A DNA stretch of 64,000 nt from Bog-756 sp963756515 (GTDB taxonomy: Bacteria; Actinomycetota; Acidimicrobiia; Acidimicrobiales; RAAP-2). The notes beneath the pieces were generated by a model, which saw only the letters and a program-made list of their open reading frames with translations, made no database searches and was not told the DNA's origin. This document shows, piece after piece, positions 40,638-49,948 of the stretch (positions are counted from its first letter, which is position 1; each line of letters opens with the position of its first letter). A program made the translations under genes and the position numbers. The stretch spans positions 186,001 to 250,000 of the forward strand of contig CAVWNV010000003.1 of NCBI GenBank assembly GCA_963756515.1, in the 5' to 3' direction.

Positions 40638-41600
40638 GTGGAGTCGGCCGTAGACGATCCGGCCATTCGGGTGCGCGGTCTCGTTCGCCGGTACGGCGCC
40701 ACCACCGCTGTCGACCACCTCGACCTGGACGTGGGGCGTGGGGAGATCTACGGCTTCTTGGGGCCCAACGGCGCCGGCAAGTCCAGCGTCGTCAAGGTGC
40801 TGTGCACGCTGCTCCGACCCAGCCAGGGGCAGGTGGTGGTGGCCGGCCACGACGTGGTGTCGGCCCCCCAGGAGGTGAGGATCCGCATCGGCGTCGCCCT
40901 TCAGGAGGCATCGCTCGACGACCGACAGACCGGACGAGAACTCCTGACGCTCCAGGGCCGCCTCTACGGCCTGAGTGCCACCGAAATCGGCGCCAGCGTT
41001 GCCCACGTGCTCGAGCTGGTCGACATCGGAGAGGCCATCGATCGCCGGATCGGCACCTATTCGGGAGGCATGAAGCGCCGACTGGACCTGGCCGCCGCCC
41101 TGGTCCACCACCCCGAGGTGCTCTTCCTCGACGAACCCACCACCGGATTGGATCCGGTCAGCCGGGCCAGCGTGTGGGCCGAGATCCGTCGGCTCAATAC
41201 CGAGCTGGGCATGACCATCTTTCTCACCACCCAGTACCTGGATGAGGCCGACGCACTGGCCCACCGGGTGGGGATCATCACCCAGGGGTGCCTGGTGGCC
41301 GAAGGATCCCCCGCCGAGCTCAAGCGGTCGATCGGACACGACGTGATCGTGGCCCGCGTCGAGGGGGACGATCCTGCGGCCATGGCCAAGCTCGGCCGTC
41401 TGGAAGGGGTCGACGAGGTCACCGCCGACGGCGGGAGCATCGTCGTGACCACCGTGGACGGGCCGTCGGCATTGAGCCCGGTAGCCCTACTCCTGGGTAC
41501 GACGTCGCTCGACGTGAAGAGCCTGACACTGCGGACTCCCACCCTCGACGACGTGTTCATGGAGCTCACCGGGTCGTCCATCGAGAAGCACGTGGCCTGA
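40638..41600 (+). CDS. ABC transporter ATPase, DrrA-like drug exporter
   Basis: A 320-residue ATPase of the daunorubicin-resistance (DrrA/ABC-2) type. Walker A is GPNGAGKS, signature YSGGMKRRLDLA, Walker B VLFLDEPTTGLDP and the H-loop LTTQYLDEADAL. The C-terminal 80 residues match the DrrA regulatory extension ending in LRTPTLDDVFMELTG. GTG at 40638 is chosen because GGAGGA lies six bases upstream; the ATG at 40593 falls inside a palindrome. It is coupled to the permease by a TGATG overlap. Confidence 0.93.
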   Translation: MESAVDDPAIRVRGLVRRYGATTAVDHLDLDVGRGEIYGFLGPNGAGKSSVVKVLCTLLRPSQGQVVVAGHDVVSAPQEVRIRIGVALQEASLDDRQTGRELLTLQGRLYGLSATEIGASVAHVLELVDIGEAIDRRIGTYSGGMKRRLDLAAALVHHPEVLFLDEPTTGLDPVSRASVWAEIRRLNTELGMTIFLTTQYLDEADALAHRVGIITQGCLVAEGSPAELKRSIGHDVIVARVEGDDPAAMAKLGRLEGVDEVTADGGSIVVTTVDGPSALSPVALLLGTTSLDVKSLTLRTPTLDDVFMELTGSSIEKHVA

Positions 41601-42397
41601 TGGATGTCACCTCTGCCGTCATCACGGGTCGCCAAGCAGGATTCTCTCGGGACATCCGGTCCGTGGCCGGTCGCGCCCTGCGTCAGGTGTGGCGCGAGCC
41701 CGCGTCAGTCATCCCCGCCGTCTTCGTCCCCGCCTTCTTCTACGCCGTGAACCTGGGTGCGCTCGGGGGCCTGGCCCAGGCCGCAGCGGGGTTCGACTAC
41801 AAGGCGTTTCTCATTCCCATGGCCATAGCCTTCGCCGTCACCGGGATGTCGAGAGCACCCGCCCTCGTGACCGACATCCAATCCGGCTACTTCGACCGGA
41901 TGTGCCTCACTCCGGTCAGGCGGTCGGCCCTGATTCTGGGACTCATGGTGGCCGATGTGGTCGTCCTCGTCGCCCTGTGCTTCCCGGTGCTGATCATGGG
42001 CTTCGTCGTCGGCGTCCGCTTCGAGACCGGAGTGGTAGGCATCGTCGCCTTTGTCGCCGTCTGCGCCTGCTGGGGCCTCGTGTTCACGGGCTTTCCCTAT
42101 GCCGTGGCGCTGAAGACGGGCAGTCCAGCTGCGGTGAACGCCTGCTTCATCATCTTCTTCCCGCTCTTCTTCCTCACCGATGCCGTCGTACCCAGGGGCG
42201 CCCTGACCGGCTGGTTCTCGGACATCGTCACCTACAACCCGGTCACGTACATGCTGGGCGCGCTCCGATCACTGGTCACATCCGGTTGGCAGCTGTCGAC
42301 CATGCTCGAAGGACTGACGGCGCTCGCCGGCATCGGAACGGTGAGCATGTCGCTGGCCTTCCTGGCCCTGAGGGGTCGGGTCCGGCAGGGCTACTGA
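41600..42397 (+). CDS. ABC-2 type permease, DrrB-like
   Basis: A 265-residue membrane protein with six helices, in the ABC-2/DrrB family. It has the typical amphipathic N-terminus RALRQVWREPASVIPAVFVP, the SGYFDRMCLTPVRRSALILG cytoplasmic loop after TM2, and the NACFIIFFPLFFLTDAVVP helix near the C-terminus. Together with the upstream ATPase it would export hydrophobic compounds. The start codon overlaps the ATPase stop by one base. Confidence 0.92.
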   Translation: MDVTSAVITGRQAGFSRDIRSVAGRALRQVWREPASVIPAVFVPAFFYAVNLGALGGLAQAAAGFDYKAFLIPMAIAFAVTGMSRAPALVTDIQSGYFDRMCLTPVRRSALILGLMVADVVVLVALCFPVLIMGFVVGVRFETGVVGIVAFVAVCACWGLVFTGFPYAVALKTGSPAAVNACFIIFFPLFFLTDAVVPRGALTGWFSDIVTYNPVTYMLGALRSLVTSGWQLSTMLEGLTALAGIGTVSMSLAFLALRGRVRQGY

Positions 42398-42491
42398 GCG
42401 TCAATGCCTGACCGTCCGTCCACCACACCGTTTGCTGCTACCGGCGGCTGGCCGGGGCGTTGGAGCGATGGAGCGGCCAGGGCCGCCTCCG

Positions 42492-43277
42492 TCAGGCCAG
42501 ATCAGCGGCAAAACTGCTTCGGCTCACCTTCCACCACCGCCGCCTTCTCTCGTATCGCTCCATGCCGCCCATCTCGTCCAACATCCGGATGAAGTTGGGG
42601 TCTCCGGCCTCCACCCGACGCTGAACGAACGCCCCTCCTCCCTTCATGGATCGATCGAGATGCCCGAGTAGTTGGTGGCGACCGGTCCGGTCGAGTCCGT
42701 AGGTATCGGCGATCAGACGCAGCCGAGCCGGCCGATCGGCCGATCCCCAACCGAGGCGTCCGGCACTGAGGTCATCGTCGATGGGTACGCACATCCGGGC
42801 CAAGGCGGCCAGGTCGAAGGTCGGTCGCCCCGGAGCGGCGAAGTCGAAGTCCAGCAGGGCGACGGCTTCACCATGGCGGAAGACGACGTTCTCCAGACAT
42901 ACGTCGTTGTGACAGACGATCGGCCCCCCGTGGGGATCGGACATCTCGTGGCTCCATCGACCGGACCCTGTGCCGACCAGGGCCGATGCGGCGTGGAACC
43001 GGCGGACGAGATCGGTGATCGATGCGAGCGATTCGTCCGTCTGAGCCCAGGTCGGAAAGGGCGGCAGTGCGACGTCCCCCTCGATGAAGACCAGCCGTTC
43101 GCGGCCGTCGGCCTGCACCTTTATGGGACGGGGAACGCCGAGGAACCCCGTGGTGCGGACGGCCCTCAAGAAGGTGTGGACCGTCTCCGAGTAGGTGGTC
43201 GCCGGCCGGAGGACGAACCCATCCCGACGGACCACCTCACCGGCGTTGGCCACTCCCCCGGCCAGGCGCTCGTCCAT
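42492..43277 (-). CDS. Aminoglycoside phosphotransferase (APH)-family kinase
   Basis: A 261-residue protein-kinase-like phosphotransferase. The glycine-poor N-lobe includes VVRRDGFVLRPATTYSETV; the catalytic loop is VCHNDVCLENVVF (H-x-D-x4-N) and the metal site LLDFDFAAPG. Related actinobacterial proteins include macrolide and small-molecule kinases as well as uncharacterised APHs. Its resistance role is unproven. The ATG at 43277 (MDERLAGG) is preferred over an in-frame start at 43337. Convergent with the exporter permease. Confidence 0.85.
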   Translation of the reverse strand: MDERLAGGVANAGEVVRRDGFVLRPATTYSETVHTFLRAVRTTGFLGVPRPIKVQADGRERLVFIEGDVALPPFPTWAQTDESLASITDLVRRFHAASALVGTGSGRWSHEMSDPHGGPIVCHNDVCLENVVFRHGEAVALLDFDFAAPGRPTFDLAALARMCVPIDDDLSAGRLGWGSADRPARLRLIADTYGLDRTGRHQLLGHLDRSMKGGGAFVQRRVEAGDPNFIRMLDEMGGMERYERRRRWWKVSRSSFAADLA

Positions 43278-43366
43278 GGGCCCAGTATCCCAGGGCCGGT
43301 CTCCGATTCGCCGGCGACCCGGGTCGGCCCTGGCCACGGGTCCAACCGGCCAGGCCCGTCGACCGT

Positions 43367-44384
43367 CTAGGTACCCGCTCCGGCGGCGATGCGCCGCACG
43401 ATCACCCGGGCCGGCTCACTGGTCAGGTGTCGCCATCCCGTGCCGGCCCAAAGATTGGGCACGCTGGCATCGCCGGCCCGCGTGGCGGCAGCGCGCAGGG
43501 GACGGGTGAGGTGGTGCACCTCCGGATAGGCACCCGGGGCCTGCCCGTCATGACGCTGGGCGAACTCATTCGCCAGTCCCCGCCCATACCGGCCGCTGTA
43601 GGCCCGCGTCACGATGGTGTCGGGATACCGCCCGTCGAGGAGCGCTTGACGGTAGCGGGGATGATGTCCCCGCCTCCGGAGTGCACAACAACGCCGTGCC
43701 GATCTGGACGGCGGTCGCCCCCGCCCCGATGGCGGCGGCGGCGTCGGCACCCGACATGATGCCGCCGCTCCCGAACAGCGGAATATCGGTGATCTGACCG
43801 ATGTCGGTCAGCAGCGCATGGAGTGGTCGGGTATTGGGCTCGAGGGCGAGGAACGAACCCTGGTGGCCACCGGCTTCGGTGCCCTGCACGAGGAGGACAT
43901 CGGAGCCGGCCGACACGGCGGCCTCGGCTTCGGAGGTCGACGTGACGGTCACACCCACGTGGCCTCCGGCGCGGTGGAGGCGGTCGACGATCTCCGACGT
44001 CGGGCAACCGAACGTGAAGCTGACCAGATGGGTACCAGCCCGCTCGACGACATCGAGTTTGGCCTCGAAGGCGTCGTCCTCCCAGTGGGGCTCTCCGAGT
44101 GACACGCCGAGGTTCGTAGCTTCGAGCTCGAGCAATCTCGCATAGGCGCCGATGGCGACGGGGTCTCCGGGCCGTGAGGGAACGAAGAGATTGACCCCGA
44201 AGGGCTTGTCCGACAGCAGCCGGGTCTGGGCGATCGCCTGTCGGAGTTCATCGGCCGAGAGATAGCCGGCGGCGACGAATCCATAGCCGCCCGCGTCGGC
44301 CACGGCCGCCGTCAGCTGGGGCGTGGAGGGCCCGCCCGCCATCGGGGCCTGGATGACGGGCAGCTCACACGGCAGTTTCATCAT
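43367..44384 (-). pseudogene. Nitronate monooxygenase (NMO/2-nitropropane dioxygenase-like), interrupted by one frameshift
   Basis: The start at 44384 (MMKLPCELPVIQAPMAGG) opens an FMN-binding TIM barrel with TFGCPTSEIVDRLH, QGTEAGGHQGS (the catalytic-His region) and VQIGTALLCTPEAGT. Just after PEAGT the frame shifts: the continuation YRQALLDGRYPDTIVTRAYS, then GRYGRGLANEF and the C-terminus to 43367, is in another frame. The break is at a G4 run (plus strand 43657-43660); deleting one base gives a 338-residue protein of family length. The enzyme oxidises alkyl nitronates such as propionate-3-nitronate. Error or recent mutation cannot be told apart here. Confidence 0.85.
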
Positions 44385-44491
44385 GTCCTTCGAGGTGATG
44401 CATGGCGGGTTCGGACCGGAGCCGGGTCGGACATGTCGTGGCCCACGTCACTGGGACTCCGACATGCTCCCCGGTCCGACGAATCGAGGGG

Positions 44492-44937
44492 TCAGGTCCT
44501 CGTCACGACCACGCTGCACGGCGCATTGCGGGTGATGTGATCGGAGACGGAGCCGAGGAGCGCCCGTTTCAACCCGCCCCGTCCCCGGGATCCGACCACG
44601 ATGGCCCGAGCGGACAGATCCGTGGCCAGCTGGCAGATCGCCGCACCCGGGTGGCCTTGCAAATGCGGACGTCCGCATCAGCGATTGCCAACTTCCTCCC
44701 GGCCTCTTCCACCGCGGTGTTGGCCGTCCGGTCGGCCTGGGCGACCTGGGCATCGAACTCGTCGGCGGTCAGTTCGGCTCCAGCGTGGCCCGACCCCACC
44801 AGGGCTCCTTCGTCGGGCCCGTCCATGACGGTGACCAGCACGAGGTGATGCTCACGACCGAGCAGTTCGAGACCGGCAGCCAATGCGCTGAGGGCCTCGT
44901 CGGATCCGTCTGTGCACAACAAGATCGGGGATGACAT
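44492..44937 (-). pseudogene. Universal stress protein, interrupted by one frameshift
   Basis: The first part, from ATG 44937, reads MSSPILLCTDGSDEALSALA and onward to DADVRICK in one frame. The rest, GHPGAAICQLATDLSARAIV followed by VGSRGRGGLKRALLGSVSDH and ending VVVTRT at the stop 44494-44492, is in another. The break lies at plus-strand 44655-44656, where GG should be GGG (AAG GGC CAC). Inserting one base restores a 148-residue protein with an intact G-2X-G-9X-G(S) ATP site. It is the upstream neighbour of the frameshifted nitronate monooxygenase. Confidence 0.85.
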
Positions 44938-45029
44938 GGGCCCACCGTAGTCAGTTCGTCCGGCCGGATCACTGCGAATGAGGCGTCGTTCGGGTCCACG
45001 ACAGGATCTACCGAGGTGGGACGGGCCTG

Positions 45030-45896
45030 CTAGCAGCGGTAGACGCGCTCGGCGTTGCCGGCGAAGAGCTTCTGGCGGGATGCGGTGTCGAGTCCCGCCG
45101 TCAGGGTACTGAAGGTGTCGTAGAGATCGTCGAACGTGCCGTACATCGAGTCGACGGGAAAGTTACTGGCGAACATGCAGCGATCCACGCCGAAGGCATC
45201 GATGGCGTACTCGACCCACGGGGCCAGGGCATCGACGGCCAGGGTCCCGAACGGCATGGCCAGGCCCGACAGCTTGCACACGATGTTGTCGCCGACGCCG
45301 GCCAGCGCGTCGATTCCCACCTGCCAGAGGGCTCGCTCCTCGTCGGAGTTCGAACGGGGCCATCCGGTGTGCTCGACGACGATGTTCAGCTCGTCGAAGC
45401 CGGCGAGCTGCGTCGCTGCCGCCTGGAGTTGATCGGTGTGCGTCATCAACTCGAACAGCAGGTTGCGCTCCTGCAGGGCGCGCAGCACCCCGGCGGCGGG
45501 AAGTGGACCCTCGTAGACACCCATGGGACGGACCCCTCGGAAGCGGGATGCTGACATCTGTCGGTCGAGGAGTTCGACCGCCTCAGCCACGGTGTCGGTG
45601 GGTGGGAGACCCCCGATGATGGCGTCGGGCCCGCCACGGGCGGGTGCGCTCTCGTCGAGCTCGATGGTCTCCTCGATCGAATTGCGGCCCGTGGCCGCGG
45701 CGACGTTGACGAACTTCTCGACGTTCCAGCCCGCGGCCTCGGCCCGGTACGTCTCGACATCGAAACGCCGGAACATCCTCGATGCGTCGGCGCCGGCGGG
45801 CGCCTGGGGACGGGACAGGTACGGATACCAGTCGGTGCGGGCGGGGTCCCAGATGTGCACGTGGGCATCGACGACCCGGGCCGGTCGAGCGGTCAT
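45030..45896 (-). CDS. Amidohydrolase (metal-dependent hydrolase, PF04909 type)
   Basis: A 288-residue TIM-barrel hydrolase of the amidohydrolase-2/ACMSD-like superfamily. It begins VVDAHVHIWDP with the first metal His pair, then LNIVVEHTGWP and DRCMFASNFPVDSMYGTFDD with the later His/Asp positions (here Asn before FPVD). Members include lactone hydrolases such as gluconolactone- or 2-pyrone-4,6-dicarbonate-type enzymes. It is the last of three overlapping genes (TGATG with the tandem SDR) downstream of a Baeyer-Villiger monooxygenase, so opening a lactone made by that enzyme is an attractive inference. Confidence 0.88.
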   Translation of the reverse strand: MTARPARVVDAHVHIWDPARTDWYPYLSRPQAPAGADASRMFRRFDVETYRAEAAGWNVEKFVNVAAATGRNSIEETIELDESAPARGGPDAIIGGLPPTDTVAEAVELLDRQMSASRFRGVRPMGVYEGPLPAAGVLRALQERNLLFELMTHTDQLQAAATQLAGFDELNIVVEHTGWPRSNSDEERALWQVGIDALAGVGDNIVCKLSGLAMPFGTLAVDALAPWVEYAIDAFGVDRCMFASNFPVDSMYGTFDDLYDTFSTLTAGLDTASRQKLFAGNAERVYRC

Positions 45897-47551
45897 CACG
45901 CCTCCACGTGCGATGGAGAGCTGGGGCCGGTGACGATCTCCCGGAGGGTGGCGTCCAGCCACTCGGGGAGGGCCGGGCCGCCGTAGGTGACGCTTCCGAT
46001 CGGTCGGGGATGACTGCGCAGGCCGAGCCACCCTTGTCCCACCACCAGCTCCGCACCGGCCAGGGCGGCGGCCTCGGGATGGCCGAGCAGGTGGGCCACG
46101 AGCTCACCGGCCGCTCGGCCGGCTCCCTCCTCCGAGGTCTCGATGGCGGCGGCGAAGGCCGTGACCCGCCCTTCCGTCGCACCCACGGCCACCCGGGCGT
46201 GCTGGGCCGAGGCCTGAGCCCGACTACGTCCTGCCGCGGAGGTGGCATCGGTGAGCGTCACCAACCGGACCGGACGGGCGGAGCCGGCGGAATAGTCGGC
46301 CACAGCCCGGGCCCATCCGGCATCGGTGTGGAGGTGCTCGACGATGCTGCGGTGCTCGTCGAGCACCCGCTCCCAGTCCTCCCCGGAGGGGTCGGTCGGT
46401 CGGTCGCCGGCCGGGGCGACGACGATGGCGTCCATGGGCCCGGCCGCCTCGACGGCGGCGTGCAGCGCCTTGGCGGCGTCACCGAAGCCGCGCGCCACAT
46501 CGACATGATGGCAGCTGATGGACCGGGCTTCGAGCGCAGCGGTGACCGCCGCGGCCAGTCGGGGGCGGTCGGAGACGATGGCGCAGGACCGGACGTGTGC
46601 CGGTGCGACCTCGGCGGCGTCCGGCTCGCCGAAGATAGGCCCGAAGCGGGGATTGCCACCCCCCTCGCTCACCTGGCTCGCCTCAGCTTTGGCAAAGGCA
46701 CGGGGCAGGACGGCATCGAGCACGTGGGCCACGGAGGCCACGTGGTCGGTTCGGACCACCTCCAGGAGCCGGGGCTGGTCGATGACGGCCATCTCCGACC
46801 CGCCGGCGAAGAGCACCCGACCGCTGCACCATCCGAACTCCTCACCTACGAGGTACGAGCCGATCGGCCCCAGGTCCTCGGGGCCGGCCACGGAGAGAAA
46901 GGAGATGCCGCCACCACCCGATCGGCCCGCCCGGCGGGCGCGCTCGAGGGCCGAGGCCATCATCCGCGTCGCCGCGATGGGCGACATGGCGTTGACGGTG
47001 ACACCCGGTGGCGTCCGTGGGCCCAGTTGCCACGTGAGGGCGGCGACCGCTCGTTTGGCACAGCTGTACGCGCCGGCATCGGCAGCTCGCCATCCCGACC
47101 CGGAGGTGACGCCCAGGACATGGCCGTGGCCGGCCGCCGCCATCAGCGGCAGCGCGGCGTCGAGCACGTTGACGTAGCCCTCCAGATGCACGGCCAGCAC
47201 CGCCAGCCAGTCCTCCTCGGTGCCCTTCCCGAAGTAGGTCTGCCTGGTGATACCGGCCACGTTGACCACGGCGTCGAGCCCGCCGTGCTCGTCGACCAGC
47301 TGGCGGAACAGATTGCGGACCGCCTCGCCGTCGGTCACGGACGCGGAGGAAGCTCGAGCAGAACCACCCGCCGCCACGATGCGACCGGCGGTGGTCTCCT
47401 CCGTGTCTGGCAGTCGTTCGGAGCCGTCCAGGGTCACCAGGGGATCCACGGTGACGACGAACCAGCCGCCACGACCGAGCTCCTCGGCGATCGCCGCCCC
47501 GATCCCGCCTCCGCCGCCGGTCACGACGGCGACCTGCTGACGTTCGTTCAC
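45896..47551 (-). CDS. Tandem short-chain dehydrogenase/reductase
   Basis: A 551-residue protein with two SDR Rossmann units. The first (residues 5-260) has the cofactor motif VVTGGGGGIGAAIA, NVAGITRQ, an SGSGWRAADAGAYSCAKRAV catalytic Ser-Tyr-Lys set, and NAMSPIAATRM. The second (about 320-545) is more diverged (CAIVSDRPRLAAAVTAALEA, AHARVAVGATEGRVTAFAAA) and has no obvious YxxxK, so it may be structural. Two-unit SDRs of this kind are seen in actinobacterial lipid/steroid-like catabolism. GTG start at 47551 overlaps the monooxygenase stop as GTGA. Confidence 0.82.
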   Translation of the reverse strand: MNERQQVAVVTGGGGGIGAAIAEELGRGGWFVVTVDPLVTLDGSERLPDTEETTAGRIVAAGGSARASSASVTDGEAVRNLFRQLVDEHGGLDAVVNVAGITRQTYFGKGTEEDWLAVLAVHLEGYVNVLDAALPLMAAAGHGHVLGVTSGSGWRAADAGAYSCAKRAVAALTWQLGPRTPPGVTVNAMSPIAATRMMASALERARRAGRSGGGGISFLSVAGPEDLGPIGSYLVGEEFGWCSGRVLFAGGSEMAVIDQPRLLEVVRTDHVASVAHVLDAVLPRAFAKAEASQVSEGGGNPRFGPIFGEPDAAEVAPAHVRSCAIVSDRPRLAAAVTAALEARSISCHHVDVARGFGDAAKALHAAVEAAGPMDAIVVAPAGDRPTDPSGEDWERVLDEHRSIVEHLHTDAGWARAVADYSAGSARPVRLVTLTDATSAAGRSRAQASAQHARVAVGATEGRVTAFAAAIETSEEGAGRAAGELVAHLLGHPEAAALAGAELVVGQGWLGLRSHPRPIGSVTYGGPALPEWLDATLREIVTGPSSPSHVEA

Positions 47552-49374
47552 CGTGCCGTCGACCGGACGTCTAGCTCCAGGCCTTCGAAGGCACCAGCCG
47601 CCAGCCACTGCTCGAGCAGCTCACGGTAGGCGAACCAGTCCCCGAAGCCGCGACCGAAATTGCTGTTTCGAGGGTTCAACGCCTCGGGGTGGCCCTCGTT
47701 GTTGATGCGCGACGGCGTGCAGGCGGACATGACGGCACTACCGTCCACATAGGTGTCGACGATCTGCTTCGTCCACCCCTCTTCGGCCTCGGCACTCACG
47801 TCGAACACCTCGACATCCTTTCGTTGGAGCTGGCCGATGGCACCGCCTACGAACTCGGCCCCGAGCACGGCCAACTGGGTGTAGTTGACGGTGACCACCG
47901 CCTGCTGGCCCGGTGCCGGCATCACGAAGAGGTTCGGGAAGCCCCGGCTCATCATTCCGAACAGGCTGGCGGCACCGTCACCCCACTTCTCGGCCAGCGT
48001 GACGCCGCCGCGACCGACGATCTCGTGGCCGGCGCGACGGAAGATCGGGGTGAGCTCGGCCTCGAAGCCCGTACCGTAGACGATGCAGTCGACCTCGTAC
48101 TGGTGCCCGCCGACGACCGGGCCCTGTGCCGTGATCCGTTCGATTCCGGCGGGGCAGTCGATGAGCGAGACATTGGGATGGTTGAGTGCCGGCAGGTACT
48201 CGTCATGGAAGCACGGCCGCTTGCAGAGGTACCGGTAGTAGGGCTTGAGGATTTCGGCCTTGACCGGATCGGCCACCAGCGCATCGATCCGACGCCGGTG
48301 AGTCTCCATGATCTGGAAGTCGAACTCCTCGGCGCTGCGCATGTATTCGGCGGTCGTCATGTCCTTCCCTCGGGGGGGATGCTGGACGGCGGCATAGTGG
48401 CGCGTCCACCCGTCGTCCACCAGGTCGGACTGGACCGGCCGACCCATGATGATCGCCTGGAAGTTGTCCATGCGGTCCCGCTGCCAGTTCGACTCGAGTC
48501 CCTGCCCGAATTCGGGATCGGTGGGCCGGTTGCCCCGCTCGCCGATGGCCGACGGCGTGCGCTGGAAGACGTACAGGTGCTTGGCCGACTCGGCCAGTGG
48601 CGGCACGCACTGGATCCCGCTGGCTCCGGTCCCGATGAGGGCGACGGCTTTGTCGGCCAGGCCGGTGAGGGGCTGGTGCGGCCCTCCGCCCGTGTACCCG
48701 TAGTCCCATCGCGCCGTGTGGAACGAGCGCCCGGCAAAGTCCTCCATACCCGGAATGGTGGGCAGCTTGAGCAGGTTGAGGATTCCGACGGCCAACACGT
48801 ACCAGCGGCAACGGACCTCGTCGCCTCGGTCGGTGCGGATCTGCCACCGGGCCGCGTCCTCGTGCCACTCGGCGCCCGTGACCCCGGTGTGGAACAGGGC
48901 GTCGGTCACGAGATCGAACCGGGCGGCCACCGCCTCGAGATGGTGCAGTATCTCCTCGCCGAAGGCGTACCGCTGGGTGGGGATGTAGTCCAACTCCTCC
49001 AGCATCGGGAGGTAGATGTATGACTCCACGTCACACATCACACCCGGGTAGCGGTTCCAATACCACGTACCCCCGATGCCGCCGGCCTGGTCGATGATCC
49101 GTATCCGCTCGACGCCGGCCTGGCGGAGGTGGGCACCGGCCAGTACTCCGGCGATCCCACCACCCACGATCACGACGTCGACGTCGTCGACGACCGGGTC
49201 GCGATCGACGACCGGCGTGAACGGGTCGTCACGGTAGCGGGCGAAGTACTCGTCGGTCTTCAGGTCGCGGATACTGGCGCGGCCGGGGACCAGCCGTTTG
49301 TCCCGCTCGGAGAGGTATTTGGCGCGGACGGCCTCGGCGTCGTAGCCGGCGTCCGTGGGCTGGAGCTCAGACAT
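47548..49374 (-). CDS. Flavin-dependent Baeyer-Villiger monooxygenase
   Basis: A 608-residue class-B flavoprotein monooxygenase. It has an FAD Rossmann motif VIVGGGIAGVLAGAHLRQAG (residues 68-87), GGTWYWNRYPGVMCD typical of cyclohexanone-monooxygenase relatives, the BVMO fingerprint FAGRSFHTARWD (FxGxxxHTxxW), and a second dinucleotide motif GTGASGIQ. It inserts oxygen next to a carbonyl using NADPH. A long N-terminal region (1-60) is typical of the steroid/cyclododecanone-type subset. First gene of a three-gene overlapping unit. Confidence 0.93.
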   Translation of the reverse strand: MSELQPTDAGYDAEAVRAKYLSERDKRLVPGRASIRDLKTDEYFARYRDDPFTPVVDRDPVVDDVDVVIVGGGIAGVLAGAHLRQAGVERIRIIDQAGGIGGTWYWNRYPGVMCDVESYIYLPMLEELDYIPTQRYAFGEEILHHLEAVAARFDLVTDALFHTGVTGAEWHEDAARWQIRTDRGDEVRCRWYVLAVGILNLLKLPTIPGMEDFAGRSFHTARWDYGYTGGGPHQPLTGLADKAVALIGTGASGIQCVPPLAESAKHLYVFQRTPSAIGERGNRPTDPEFGQGLESNWQRDRMDNFQAIIMGRPVQSDLVDDGWTRHYAAVQHPPRGKDMTTAEYMRSAEEFDFQIMETHRRRIDALVADPVKAEILKPYYRYLCKRPCFHDEYLPALNHPNVSLIDCPAGIERITAQGPVVGGHQYEVDCIVYGTGFEAELTPIFRRAGHEIVGRGGVTLAEKWGDGAASLFGMMSRGFPNLFVMPAPGQQAVVTVNYTQLAVLGAEFVGGAIGQLQRKDVEVFDVSAEAEEGWTKQIVDTYVDGSAVMSACTPSRINNEGHPEALNPRNSNFGRGFGDWFAYRELLEQWLAAGAFEGLELDVRSTAR

Positions 49375-49428
49375 GCGGCAATACTAGGGCAGGCATGGTC
49401 GTCGACCTCGGGGGCGGCGGGGCCCCGC

Positions 49429-49854
49429 TCAGCCCTGTCCCATCTTCCGGAAATCCCAGCTGACGATGTTCTCCGGCACCACCCGGATCCAGGCGTGACG
49501 CCCGTCGTGCGCGAAGGTTCCCCCGGCGTATTTGTCACCGAAGCGTCGCTCCGGGTCGACCAGGTCGGCGTTCGGCACCCCGGAGCGCGGCACTTCGCCG
49601 ACCGGCTCGGCCCGCCCCCTGATCTCGACCCCGCGCAGTTCGCCGAACCCGTCACCGGCATCGACCAGCACACTGACCCGGGGATCCCGGTCGACGTCCC
49701 TCCACCGCTGGCTGTCGACGATGGAGGTGAGCCACAGGGCTTCGCCGTCCCAGACGAACCACAGCGCCGTCAGATGCGGACCGTGGGATCCACTCGTCGC
49801 CACCCGGCAGGTCCGCTCCCGCTCGAGGAACGAGTCCCGTTCCTCCGGGTTCAT
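49429..49854 (-). CDS. Pyridoxamine 5'-phosphate oxidase-like / F420-dependent split-barrel protein
   Basis: A 141-residue split beta-barrel protein. MNPEERDSFLERERTCRVAT, HLTALWFVWDGEALWL, RDVDRDPRVSVLVDAG and the RGRAEPVG strand match the PPOX-type FMN- or F420-binding fold common in actinobacteria. Substrate unknown. The start at 49854 gives the usual N-terminus; 49887 is an in-frame alternative without a better ribosome-binding site. It lies between the monooxygenase and a TetR gene on the same strand. Confidence 0.83.
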   Translation of the reverse strand: MNPEERDSFLERERTCRVATSGSHGPHLTALWFVWDGEALWLTSIVDSQRWRDVDRDPRVSVLVDAGDGFGELRGVEIRGRAEPVGEVPRSGVPNADLVDPERRFGDKYAGGTFAHDGRHAWIRVVPENIVSWDFRKMGQG

Positions 49855-49948
49855 GGCCAGGCGTCGTCCCCGTCGTTGCTCCCTCATCGCCGGTTTTCCC
49901 GTCGACCGGTGCGGACGGGAGGGAGGCTCCGGATCCGGTCGGGCCCGC

